This document shows, one piece after another, positions 49,676 to 57,458 of a stretch of DNA of 64,000 nucleotides. The notes under the pieces are model-generated. The model did no database searches, was not told the DNA's origin, and saw nothing but the letters and a program-made list of their open reading frames with translations. Within the stretch, counting starts at the first letter, position 1. Each line of letters starts with the position of its first letter. A program made the translations under genes and the position numbers. Location: positions 310,001 through 374,000 of the forward strand of contig JAVJTA010000005.1 in assembly GCA_040219135.1 (NCBI GenBank), written 5' to 3'. The DNA is from UBA7803 sp040219135. GTDB lineage: Bacteria > Pseudomonadota > Gammaproteobacteria > Pseudomonadales > Azotimanducaceae.

Positions 49676-49943
49676 CGCGGCACTCGCCGCAGGCGCTTTG
49701 GCGCCGCTGACGCGGCACTCGCCGCAGGCGCTTTGGCGCCGCTGACGCGGCACTCGCCGCAGGCGCTTTGGCGCCGCTGACGCGGCGCTCGCCGCAGGCG
49801 CTTTGGCGCCGCTGACGCGGCGCTCGCCGCAGGCGCTTTGGCGCCGCTGACGCGGCGCTCGCCGCAGGCGCTTTGGCGCCGCTGACGCGCCTGTCGCCGC
49901 TGGCGCTTTGGAGGCGCTGACGCGCCCCTCGCCGCTGGCGCGG
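49665..49943. repeat. 35-bp tandem repeat array between trkH and the acyltransferase gene
   Basis: Eight adjoining copies start at 49665, 49700, 49735, 49770, 49805, 49840, 49875 and 49910. Copies 1-3 and 4-6 differ at one position; 7-8 are more diverged. Each full unit can fold as two nested GC stems (GCGCC with GGCGC outside, GCGGC with GCCGC inside) followed by TTT. The trkH stop (49673-49675) is in copy 1. The array fills nearly the whole gap between two convergent genes. Confidence 0.95.
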
Positions 49944-49949
49944 CGCGCA

Positions 49950-50858
49950 CTAACGACGTGGGTAAGGGGTGGGGGTGCCGGGCGGCGGGCGCTTGAAGCG
50001 CTTGTACTCCCACTGGTACTGAGCCGGATCCGTGCGGATCAGGGACTCGATGGCGGCGTTCATTGCGGTGGCGGAGACCACCGGGTCCGGATCGCCGATG
50101 GCCGCGTCCGCCTCGCTGAAACGCACGTCGAAGCCGCCTTCGCAGCGCAGCGCGGCGCCGAAGACCACGCGCGCGTCGCAGCGCCGCAACAGGCGGTGCG
50201 CAAAGGTCATGGTCAGCACCGGCCAGCCGAAGAACGGGGCGTAGACGCCGCCGCGACGTTCAGGAACCTGGTCCGGGAGCAGCGCCGTCACGGCGCCGGA
50301 ACGCAACGCGTGGTAGAAGCCGCGCAGACCGGCGGCATCAATGGGCAGCATGTTGGCACCAGCGCGCGAGCGGGCTCCGCGGATCAGCGGCTCGAGCGCT
50401 GCCTGCCGCGGCGGATCGTACAGCGCGGTTACGGCGTACTGGCCGAGAACCAGCGCGAGAAATTCCCAGTTGCCGAAGTGCGGCACCAGAATGAGAACGC
50501 CGCGGTCATCGTCCGGGCGGCCGCGCAGCAGGTCCTCTCCCTCGATGGAGGTCGCCAGGCGGCGCCAGTCCTCAACGGGCCAGTGGTAGAGCGTGCCCAT
50601 CTCGGTCAGCAGCATGGCCGCATGCTGCAAGCTGAGTCGACCGATCCGGCCCCGCGCCGGCGCATCCAGTTCGGGGAAACAGCGCTCGAGATTGATGCGG
50701 GTGATTCGCGCGGAATAGCCGCCAAGCCGCCAGGCAAGTGAGCCGAGCAGACGACCGAGCCGGCGCTGCCAGGTCAATGACAGGAGTCCCAACGCACGGA
50801 TCAGACCAGCGAAGGCGAGACCGCTCAGACGCTCCACGCACGTCCCAGCGCTGCGCAC
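49950..50858 (-). CDS. Lipid A acyltransferase, LpxL/HtrB family
   Basis: The product is 302 residues from GTG 50858, overlapping the tag 3' end by 34 nt; GTG 50837 would shorten it by 7 residues. A membrane-associated N-terminal helix precedes the LPLAT domain. Motifs are INLERCFPEL, the catalytic HX4E in VPHFGNWEF, ALYDPPRQAALEPLI, TALLPDQVPERRGGVYAPFFG and TDPAQYQWEYKRFKRPP. It transfers a secondary acyl chain to lipid A at the inner membrane. It lies downstream of tag on the same strand. Confidence 0.92.
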   Translation of the reverse strand: MRSAGTCVERLSGLAFAGLIRALGLLSLTWQRRLGRLLGSLAWRLGGYSARITRINLERCFPELDAPARGRIGRLSLQHAAMLLTEMGTLYHWPVEDWRRLATSIEGEDLLRGRPDDDRGVLILVPHFGNWEFLALVLGQYAVTALYDPPRQAALEPLIRGARSRAGANMLPIDAAGLRGFYHALRSGAVTALLPDQVPERRGGVYAPFFGWPVLTMTFAHRLLRRCDARVVFGAALRCEGGFDVRFSEADAAIGDPDPVVSATAMNAAIESLIRTDPAQYQWEYKRFKRPPPGTPTPYPRR

Positions 50859-51415
50859 ACGCTCCTGCGGTGGCAGCTAACGAGGTGGTCGTTCACCAGT
50901 CCGGCGCTCTGCATGAAGGCATAGCAGATGGTGGGCCCGACGAAGCGGAAGCCAGCGCGCTTGAGGGCTCGGGACATGGCGGTCGACGCACCCGTGCTGG
51001 AGGGAACCTGTTGCAGCGATCGCCAACGATTCTGCTTTGGCGCGCCATCTGCGAACGACCAGATGAACTCGGGGAATCCGTCGCCAAGTTCCAGACAGGC
51101 ACGGGCATTGCCGATCAGCGCCTCCAGCTTGCCGCGATGGCGAATCAGGCCCGCGTCTTCGAGCCACGAAGGCAGCTCGGCCTCTCCATGCTCATGCAGG
51201 CGCCGGAGATCGAACTCGAAGAACCGGTCACGCATGTGTTCGCGTTTCCTGAGCACCGTGAGCCACGACAAGCCGGCCTGCATGCCTTCGAGGATCAGCC
51301 GTTCGAACAGAGCGCGGGCGTCGTCGACCGGTACCCCCCATTCGTCGTCGTGGTAGGCGACGTACAACGGATCGTCTCCGCACCAGTCACATCGCCGCGT
51401 TTTGACCATGAACAC
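50825..51415 (-). CDS. tag: DNA-3-methyladenine glycosylase I
   Basis: The product is 196 residues (ATG 51409 would remove two residues). It excises 3-methyladenine from alkylated DNA. The zinc site is visible: Cys-9 in TRRCDWC and His-22 in YHDDEWGVP, plus the C-terminal NDHLVSCH. LEGMQAGLSWLTVLRKRE and RFVGPTICYAFMQSAGLVNDH are near-identical to the E. coli enzyme. It is divergent from gmhB across 45 bp. In P. aeruginosa glyQS lies between these two genes; here it does not. Confidence 0.96.
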   Translation of the reverse strand: MFMVKTRRCDWCGDDPLYVAYHDDEWGVPVDDARALFERLILEGMQAGLSWLTVLRKREHMRDRFFEFDLRRLHEHGEAELPSWLEDAGLIRHRGKLEALIGNARACLELGDGFPEFIWSFADGAPKQNRWRSLQQVPSSTGASTAMSRALKRAGFRFVGPTICYAFMQSAGLVNDHLVSCHRRSVCAALGRAWSV

Positions 51416-51460
51416 CAGATACCGTAGATTGCGCCGGCGATTTTACCCTCCCGGACTCCG

Positions 51461-52009
51461 ATGACCAGACTGATCCTGCTCGACAGGGATGGCGTGATCA
51501 ACGTCAACGTGGCGGACTATGTTCGTGCTGCTGAGCAGTGGATTCCTATTCCGGGAGTCCCGCGTGCCATCGCAAGGCTGCAAAGCGCTGGGTTTCTCAT
51601 CGGCGTCTGCACCAACCAGGCCGGTATTGGTAGAGGGCTTTTCGACGAGTCTGCGCTGGCGCGCATTCACCGGAAGATGGCGCGCGAGCTCGCCGGCGTC
51701 GGCGCCCACCTGGACGCGCTGCGCTGGTGCCCGCATGTTCCTGAGGACGCTTGCGGCTGCCGTAAGCCCCGGCCCGGCATGCTGCTCGATATCATGGGGG
51801 AGTTGCACGTGAGCGCCACGGAGACGATATTCGTTGGTGACGCTATTCGCGATGTGGAGGCCGCTCATGCCGCCGGTTGCCGCGCGGCGCTGGTTCGCAC
51901 CGGCCACGGCGCCAGGGTCGAGCCCATTGCACGGGGCATGGGGGTCGACTGGGTCGGAGACGATCTCGCTGCCTTCGCCGATTGGGCGCTGACGACGGCA
52001 ACATGGTGA
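51461..52009 (+). CDS. gmhB: D-glycero-beta-D-manno-heptose-1,7-bisphosphate 7-phosphatase
   Basis: The product is 182 residues of the HAD superfamily. Nucleophile and acid are Asp-8 and Asp-10 in LLDRDGVINVN. The second motif is VCTNQAGIGRG, the zinc loop CPHVPEDACGCRKPRPGML follows, and the last acidic motif is FVGDAIRDVEAAHAAG. It makes heptose 1-phosphate for ADP-heptose and lipopolysaccharide core. Its stop overlaps the start of plsC by 7 nt. Confidence 0.96.
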   Translation: MTRLILLDRDGVINVNVADYVRAAEQWIPIPGVPRAIARLQSAGFLIGVCTNQAGIGRGLFDESALARIHRKMARELAGVGAHLDALRWCPHVPEDACGCRKPRPGMLLDIMGELHVSATETIFVGDAIRDVEAAHAAGCRAALVRTGHGARVEPIARGMGVDWVGDDLAAFADWALTTATW

Positions 52010-52752
52010 TCGTGCGCGCCGTCTGTTTCTATGCCGGTTACACCCTGGCGACCGTGCTGTGGGGCACCTTCGGCACCGTGTTCGGGTGGCTGCTGCCCTA
52101 TCGGCTGCGCTTCCGTCTGATCGTGGTCGGCTGGACCGGTTTCTGTCTGGCCTGGCTGCGGCTGACCTGTGGTATCCGTCACGAGGTCCGGGGTCTCGAA
52201 AACATCCCGCAACAGCCGTGCATCGTGCTGTGCCGCCACGAGAGCACCTGGGAGACGCTGTTTCTCCAGCAGCTGTTTCGCCCGCAGGCGACCCTGATCA
52301 AACGCGAGCTACTGCGGATTCCCTTCTTCGGCTGGGCGTTCCGCACCCTGCGCCCGATCGCCATCGATCGCCGCCAGCAGCGCCACGCGTTGCGCACGCT
52401 GATAGACGAGGGTCGCTCGCGTCTGGCGGATGGAATCTGGGTGGCGTTGTTTCCGGAAGGAACGCGAATGCCGGCCGGAAAGATCGGCAGATTCCAACCC
52501 GGCGGGGCCGCGCTGGCCGCGGCGACCGGCGTTCCCATCCTGCTGGTGGTTCACAACGCCGGAGACCACTGGCCGGCACACGCCTTCCGAAAACGACCGG
52601 GCACGGTTCAGGTGCTGATCAGCAAGCCGCTGGAGACGGCGCAGCGCAGCCCCAAGGAAATTCAGGCGGCGTGCGCCGCTCAGTTCGAGGTGCTGATGAA
52701 CCAGTTGCCGCAACCCCGGGCCGTGGACGGGCACCCGGCCGCCGTCGGCTAG
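52003..52752 (+). CDS. plsC: 1-acyl-sn-glycerol-3-phosphate acyltransferase (PlsC family)
   Basis: The product is 249 residues with an N-terminal membrane segment. PlsC motifs are CRHESTWETLF (HX4E in place of HX4D, as in the related pseudomonad LptA group), LIKRELLRIPFFGW, ALFPEGTRMPAG and GVPILLVVHNAG. It acylates lysophosphatidate to phosphatidate. It follows gmhB, with which it overlaps, and converges on gyrB with a 6-bp gap. Confidence 0.93.
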   Translation: MVIVRAVCFYAGYTLATVLWGTFGTVFGWLLPYRLRFRLIVVGWTGFCLAWLRLTCGIRHEVRGLENIPQQPCIVLCRHESTWETLFLQQLFRPQATLIKRELLRIPFFGWAFRTLRPIAIDRRQQRHALRTLIDEGRSRLADGIWVALFPEGTRMPAGKIGRFQPGGAALAAATGVPILLVVHNAGDHWPAHAFRKRPGTVQVLISKPLETAQRSPKEIQAACAAQFEVLMNQLPQPRAVDGHPAAVG

Positions 52753-52758
52753 ACCCGC

Positions 52759-55170
52759 TCAGACGTCCAGGTTCACCACCTGCAGCGCGTTGGTCTCGAT
52801 GAACTCCCGACGTGGCTCGACCTGATCGCCCATCAGGGTCGTGAACATCTGGTCCGCGGCAATTGCGTCGTCCACGGTGACGCGCAGCATTCGGCGCACA
52901 TTCGGATCCATCGTCGTCTGCCAGAGCTGATCCGGGTTCATTTCCCCGAGGCCTTTGTAGCGCTGCACGTCCAGGCCGCGTTTCGCCTCGGCGAGCAGCC
53001 ACTGCAACGCCTCGCCGAAGGAGGTCACTGCCTGGCGCTTGTCACCGCGCTGGACGAAAGCCCCTTCCTCGAGGAGTTCGAAAACCTGCTCGCCAAGCAC
53101 GGCTATGGCCCGGTACTCGGGGCTCATGAAGAACGCATAGGTCAGGCGGATGTGCTCCGTGATTCCGCGTACGCGCAGCTGAACGACCGGAACGTAGACC
53201 TGATGCTCCGCGTCGAACTCCAGCTCGACGCTCGGGAGGTCCCCATCGATTCTGCCTATGGCAGTTTGTAAGTCCTCACTCCACTGCCGCATGCGCGACT
53301 CGTCCGCCAGGGCGTCCGCGTCTACCGTGGGCAGATCCACGAGACACTCGGTGATGGCGCGCGGGTAAACCCGGTTGCGTTTGTCCAGGCGCAGCATGAG
53401 CAGGCGGTAGTCCCGCGCGAGCCCCTCGAGCTGGGCGTCATCGATGGCGGGCGCCTGGGCGTTGACAAATAGCTTGGCGTTCTCCAGAGCGAGCTGGAGG
53501 ATGTGGTCCTCCAGTTCGATGTCGTCCTTGACGTACTGCTCCTGCTTGCCTTTCTTCACTTTGTACAGCGGCGGTTGGGCAATGAACACGTGGCCGCGCT
53601 CGATGAGTTCGGGCATCTGCCGGAAGAAAAACGTCAGCAGCAGGGTGCGGATGTGCGAGCCGTCGACGTCGGCGTCGGTCATGATGATGATGTGGTGGTA
53701 GCGCAGCTTGTTCGGATCGAACTCCGTTCGCCCGATGCCGCAGCCCAGCGCCGTGACCAGGGTCCCCACCTCGACGGAAGAAAGCATCTTGTCGAACCGG
53801 GCTTTCTCGACGTTGAGGATCTTGCCCCGCAGCGGCAGGATCGCCTGGGTGCGCCGGTCCCGCCCCTGTTTCGCCGAGCCGCCGGCGGAGTCACCCTCCA
53901 CCAGGTACAGCTCCGACAACGCCGGATCCTTTTCCTGACAGTCGGCGAGCTTGCCCGGCAGGCCGGCGATGTCGAGGGCGCCCTTGCGCCGGGTCATTTC
54001 GCGCGCCTTGCGGGCGGCCTCCCGGGCCCGGGCCGCATCGATCATCTTCGATACCACGGCGCGGGCATCCTGGGGATTCTCGTCCAGATACTCCGTGAAC
54101 GCCCGGGCAAGTTCTTGTTCCACCGCGGGTTTTACTTCACTGGAAACCAGCTTGTCTTTCGTCTGCGCGGAGAACTTCGGATCCGGGACCTTCACCGATA
54201 CCACGGCCGTCAGCCCCTCGCGGGCATCGTCTCCCGAGGTCGCCACCTGGATTTTCTTCAGCAGCCCTTCGCGTTCGATGTAGCTGTTCAGGGAACGCGT
54301 GAGGGCCGCACGAAATCCGGCCATGTGCGTGCCGCCGTCGCGTTGCGGGATGTTGTTGGTGTAGGGGAACACCTGCTCCTGGAAACCATCGTTCCACTGC
54401 ATGGCGACTTCCACGCCGATCCCGTCCTCGCGCTCGCCGCTGAGGAAGTGGAACACCTTGTTCAGGGGGTTCTTCTTGTGATTGAGGTATTCGACGAACG
54501 CCTTTAACCCGCCCTCATAAAGGAAAGTATCTTCCTTCCCGCTGCGCTCGTCGGTGAGGTGGATCTCCACGCCTGAGTTGAGGAAAGCCAGTTCCCGGAG
54601 CCGTTTGGCGAGAATATCGTAATGAAACTGGACATTCTTGAACGTTGCCGGCGACGGACGGAAGTAACACTCGGTGCCCCGCTCCGTGGTGTCCCCGACC
54701 TGCCTGAGCGGCGCCTGGGGCACACCGTGAACGTAGGTCTGCTCGAAAACGTGCCCGTTGCGGCGGACCGTGAGACGAAACTCCTCCGACAGGGCGTTCA
54801 CGACCGAAACGCCCACCCCGTGCAGGCCGCCGGAGACCTTGTAGCTGTTGTCGTCGAACTTGCCCCCGGCATGGAGGGTAGTCATGATCACCTGCGCCGC
54901 GGAGACGCCCTCTTCGGGGTGAATATCGACGGGTATCCCGCGGCCGTTGTCGCACACGGTGACCGCCTCCTCCGCATGCACGATGACGTCGATCCGCGTG
55001 CAGTGGCCGGCCAGGGACTCGTCGATGGAATTGTCCACCAGCTCCTGAACCATGTGATGAAGCCCGGTGCCGTCTTCGGTATCGCCGATGTACATTCCCG
55101 GGCGCTTGCGCACCGCGTCGAGCCCTCGCAATACCTTAATGCTGTTGGAGTCGTAGTCCTTCTCGGTCAT
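52759..55170 (-). CDS. gyrB: DNA gyrase subunit B
   Basis: The product is 803 residues, the long form that includes the insertion typical of Gammaproteobacteria. The GHKL ATPase has IDVIVHAEEAVTVCDNGRGIP and GGLHGVGVSVVNALS. The TOPRIM domain has YLVEGDSAGGSAKQGRDRR near 430 and MTDADVDGSHIRTLLLTF near 500. It supplies ATP-driven negative supercoiling with GyrA. Its start overlaps the recF stop as ATGA. It is the last gene of the dnaA-dnaN-recF-gyrB set. Confidence 0.99.
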   Translation of the reverse strand: MTEKDYDSNSIKVLRGLDAVRKRPGMYIGDTEDGTGLHHMVQELVDNSIDESLAGHCTRIDVIVHAEEAVTVCDNGRGIPVDIHPEEGVSAAQVIMTTLHAGGKFDDNSYKVSGGLHGVGVSVVNALSEEFRLTVRRNGHVFEQTYVHGVPQAPLRQVGDTTERGTECYFRPSPATFKNVQFHYDILAKRLRELAFLNSGVEIHLTDERSGKEDTFLYEGGLKAFVEYLNHKKNPLNKVFHFLSGEREDGIGVEVAMQWNDGFQEQVFPYTNNIPQRDGGTHMAGFRAALTRSLNSYIEREGLLKKIQVATSGDDAREGLTAVVSVKVPDPKFSAQTKDKLVSSEVKPAVEQELARAFTEYLDENPQDARAVVSKMIDAARAREAARKAREMTRRKGALDIAGLPGKLADCQEKDPALSELYLVEGDSAGGSAKQGRDRRTQAILPLRGKILNVEKARFDKMLSSVEVGTLVTALGCGIGRTEFDPNKLRYHHIIIMTDADVDGSHIRTLLLTFFFRQMPELIERGHVFIAQPPLYKVKKGKQEQYVKDDIELEDHILQLALENAKLFVNAQAPAIDDAQLEGLARDYRLLMLRLDKRNRVYPRAITECLVDLPTVDADALADESRMRQWSEDLQTAIGRIDGDLPSVELEFDAEHQVYVPVVQLRVRGITEHIRLTYAFFMSPEYRAIAVLGEQVFELLEEGAFVQRGDKRQAVTSFGEALQWLLAEAKRGLDVQRYKGLGEMNPDQLWQTTMDPNVRRMLRVTVDDAIAADQMFTTLMGDQVEPRREFIETNALQVVNLDV

Positions 55171-56321
55171 GCAGATTCCTCGTCGTTCGGCCCATCCGCG
55201 GCAGGATCGCCGCCGGGCCCCCAGTCCGCCCCGTCATCCACGTGGCCATGTTCCACGTGAAACGTTCTGATGTGGGCGGTCGGTAACGCGCCGAGAGCGC
55301 CCGGACCGGCGTTCGACGTGGCCAGCACCTGGGCGTCCAGCTCGCTCAGTAGCCCGAAGAACCGGGCGCCGTGCGCCAGATCCAGCTCCGCTCCGATGTC
55401 GTCGATCAGAAACACGCTGGAGCGCTTCGCGTTGCGGCGCAACAGCCTGGCCTGGGCCAGCATCATCGCGCTGGCTACCGCCTTGCCCTGCCCTCGTGAC
55501 AGCGTCGTCGCCGCCGCCGCGCCTTCGATCCGCAGCTCCACCTCCGCCCGGTGTGGACCGAACAGGGTAGCGCCTGATTTTACCTCTCTCGGCACCGAAT
55601 CACCCAGAACTTTCCGCAGCGGCTGTCCGTCCATCCATCCCTGACGATACCCCAGTGTCACCGAGAACTCCGGGGCCAGCCGGGCCAGGCTGTCAGCGAT
55701 CAGCGGGGCAACCTGCTCGAGATACCGGGTTCGGTTCGCGCTCACAGACTCCGCGAGACGGGCGAGTTCATCCGACCACACATCGAGCTCGCGGTCGCCG
55801 CTCTGGCGACCGGAGCGGGATTTGAGCACGGCGTTACGCTGCCGGACCGCGACCAGGTATTCACGCAGAACCCGCAGATGGTCATGTTCCACGTGAAACA
55901 CACCCCAATCCAGCCACTGACGACGACCACCCGGCGGGCCGAACACCAGATCGCTGAGTTCCGGCCCCATGACCTGAAGCGGCAGAAGCTCCGCCACCTG
56001 GGACAGCCGGCGACCGCTCTCGCCGTTGATCCGCAGCTCCGCCCGGCTCCGACGGCTGCGAGACAGGCCAACCGTCTGCTCGCCACGATGCTCGTCCTGA
56101 ACGGACGCATGAACCGTCAGGGTGTTCCTGCCGCGCCGGATCAGGTCCGCCGACTGCTGGGTCCGGAACGACCGACCCCGGGCCAGCAGGTGCACGGCCT
56201 CGAGGAGCGCCGTCTTGCCCGCGCCGTTATCGCCATGAAAGTAATTGAGACCAGGACACAGCGTGAGGGAAACACGCTCGAGATTGCGCAGATCGTGGAT
56301 CTCTAGGCGGCGGAACCACAC
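55167..56321 (-). CDS. recF: DNA replication and repair protein RecF
   Basis: The product is 384 residues. The SMC-like ATPase has Walker A HGDNGAGKTALLEAVH near 29-44, signature ATTLSRGQGKAVASAMMLAQ and Walker B VFLIDDIGAELD. It promotes RecA loading at gaps with RecO and RecR. Two parS-like 16-mers lie inside its coding sequence, each giving the residues His-Val-Glu-His. It starts 1 nt after the dnaN stop. Confidence 0.97.
   Translation of the reverse strand: MWFRRLEIHDLRNLERVSLTLCPGLNYFHGDNGAGKTALLEAVHLLARGRSFRTQQSADLIRRGRNTLTVHASVQDEHRGEQTVGLSRSRRSRAELRINGESGRRLSQVAELLPLQVMGPELSDLVFGPPGGRRQWLDWGVFHVEHDHLRVLREYLVAVRQRNAVLKSRSGRQSGDRELDVWSDELARLAESVSANRTRYLEQVAPLIADSLARLAPEFSVTLGYRQGWMDGQPLRKVLGDSVPREVKSGATLFGPHRAEVELRIEGAAAATTLSRGQGKAVASAMMLAQARLLRRNAKRSSVFLIDDIGAELDLAHGARFFGLLSELDAQVLATSNAGPGALGALPTAHIRTFHVEHGHVDDGADWGPGGDPAADGPNDEESA
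55249..55264. promoter_or_regulatory. parS-like centromere site (15 of 16)
   Basis: The 16-mer TGTTCCACGTGAAACG differs at one base from the perfect site at 55885-55900. ParB dimers bind this palindrome near the origin for chromosome segregation. Confidence 0.8.
55885..55900. promoter_or_regulatory. parS centromere site
   Basis: TGTTCCACGTGAAACA is an exact chromosomal parS 16-mer within recF, about 3 kb from oriC. Together with the site at 55249 it marks the ParB-loading region. Confidence 0.9.
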
Positions 56322-56322
56322 A

Positions 56323-57426
56323 TCACAGACGCATGGGCATCACGACATAAATCGCCTGATCGTCTGTGGCTCCCTCGATCAACGCGCTGCTGTTGGCATC
56401 GGCAACGCTCAGGCTCACCTGCTCGTCATGCAGCACGTTGAGCACGTCCTGCAGGTAGCTCACGTTGAAGCCGATTTCCAGGCGCTCGCCCGCGTATTCC
56501 ACCGCGACCACCTCTTCCGCTTCTTCCTGCTCTGGGTTGTTGGCCTGGATCGTGAGCTGCTCGGGCTCGATGATCAGCCGAACACCGCGGTACTTTTCGT
56601 TCGAGAGAATCGACGCCCGCGCGAACGCCTGTTTGAGTGTGTCGCGATCGCCACTCATCGAGCGATCGGTGCGCCGAGGCACGACCTTCTCATAGTCAGG
56701 AAACTTTCCGTCTACCAGTTTCGTCGTGAGGGTGTAAGGGCCCAGCGTCACCCGCAGATGATTGGATCCCATGTGCAGAACAACGGATTCTTCGCCGTCG
56801 TCGAGCAGCCGAACCAACTCCAGGACCCCTTTGCGCGGTATGATCGCCTGGACCCGATCCGCTCCATCCACTCCGGTGGCCAACGTGCACATTGCCAGGC
56901 GGTGACCGTCCGTTGCGACGGTGCGCGTATGCTCGGCCGTGACCTCCAGCAGCATTCCGTTAAGAAAATAGCGCACATCCTGCTGGGCCATGGAAAAGCT
57001 CACCTGGTCGAGCAGTCGTCGCACGTCCGTCTGGGGAAGCACCACCTCGAGATCCCCGGGGCCGCTCTCGACCTTCGGGAAATCGGCGGCCGGCAGCGTT
57101 GCCAGAGTGAATCGACTCCGCCCCGACCGAACGATCGCTCGGTCGCCCTCGACGGTCACGGCAACCTCCGCGCCTTCGGGCAGAGAGCGCCAGATGTCAG
57201 CCAGCTTGCGCGCGGGGATGGTCGCCTGGCCTTCGTCCTGAATGGCCACCCCACGCTCCACGGCCACCAGCTCCACTTCCAGGTCCGTGCCGGTGAGCGA
57301 CAGAGCGCCGCCCTCGGCGACGACCAGGAGATTGGCCAGTACAGGCAGCGTCTGACGACGCTCCACGACCCCGGTAACCAGTTGCAGAGGCCGCAGCAGC
57401 GTCTCTCGATTGGTAGTGAACTTCAT
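56323..57426 (-). CDS. dnaN: DNA polymerase III beta subunit (sliding clamp)
   Basis: The product is 367 residues in three similar domains. It forms the ring that tethers the polymerase. Typical segments are the start MKFTTNRETLLRPLQLVTGV, LPVLANLLVVAEGG, LLDQVSFSMAQQDVRYFLNG, TVATDGHRLAMC and the C-terminal YVVMPMRL that closes the protein-binding pocket. It lies between dnaA (32 nt) and recF (1 nt). Confidence 0.98.
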   Translation of the reverse strand: MKFTTNRETLLRPLQLVTGVVERRQTLPVLANLLVVAEGGALSLTGTDLEVELVAVERGVAIQDEGQATIPARKLADIWRSLPEGAEVAVTVEGDRAIVRSGRSRFTLATLPAADFPKVESGPGDLEVVLPQTDVRRLLDQVSFSMAQQDVRYFLNGMLLEVTAEHTRTVATDGHRLAMCTLATGVDGADRVQAIIPRKGVLELVRLLDDGEESVVLHMGSNHLRVTLGPYTLTTKLVDGKFPDYEKVVPRRTDRSMSGDRDTLKQAFARASILSNEKYRGVRLIIEPEQLTIQANNPEQEEAEEVVAVEYAGERLEIGFNVSYLQDVLNVLHDEQVSLSVADANSSALIEGATDDQAIYVVMPMRL

Positions 57427-57458
57427 GACTCGCCTGGTGATCTCCCGGGGCCCGTTGG

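Noticed and set aside
49665..49943. Possible CRISPR array
   Set aside because: The units adjoin without spacers, no cas genes are nearby, and the variation is gradual. It is a plain tandem repeat, as are the arrays at 39359 and 42603.
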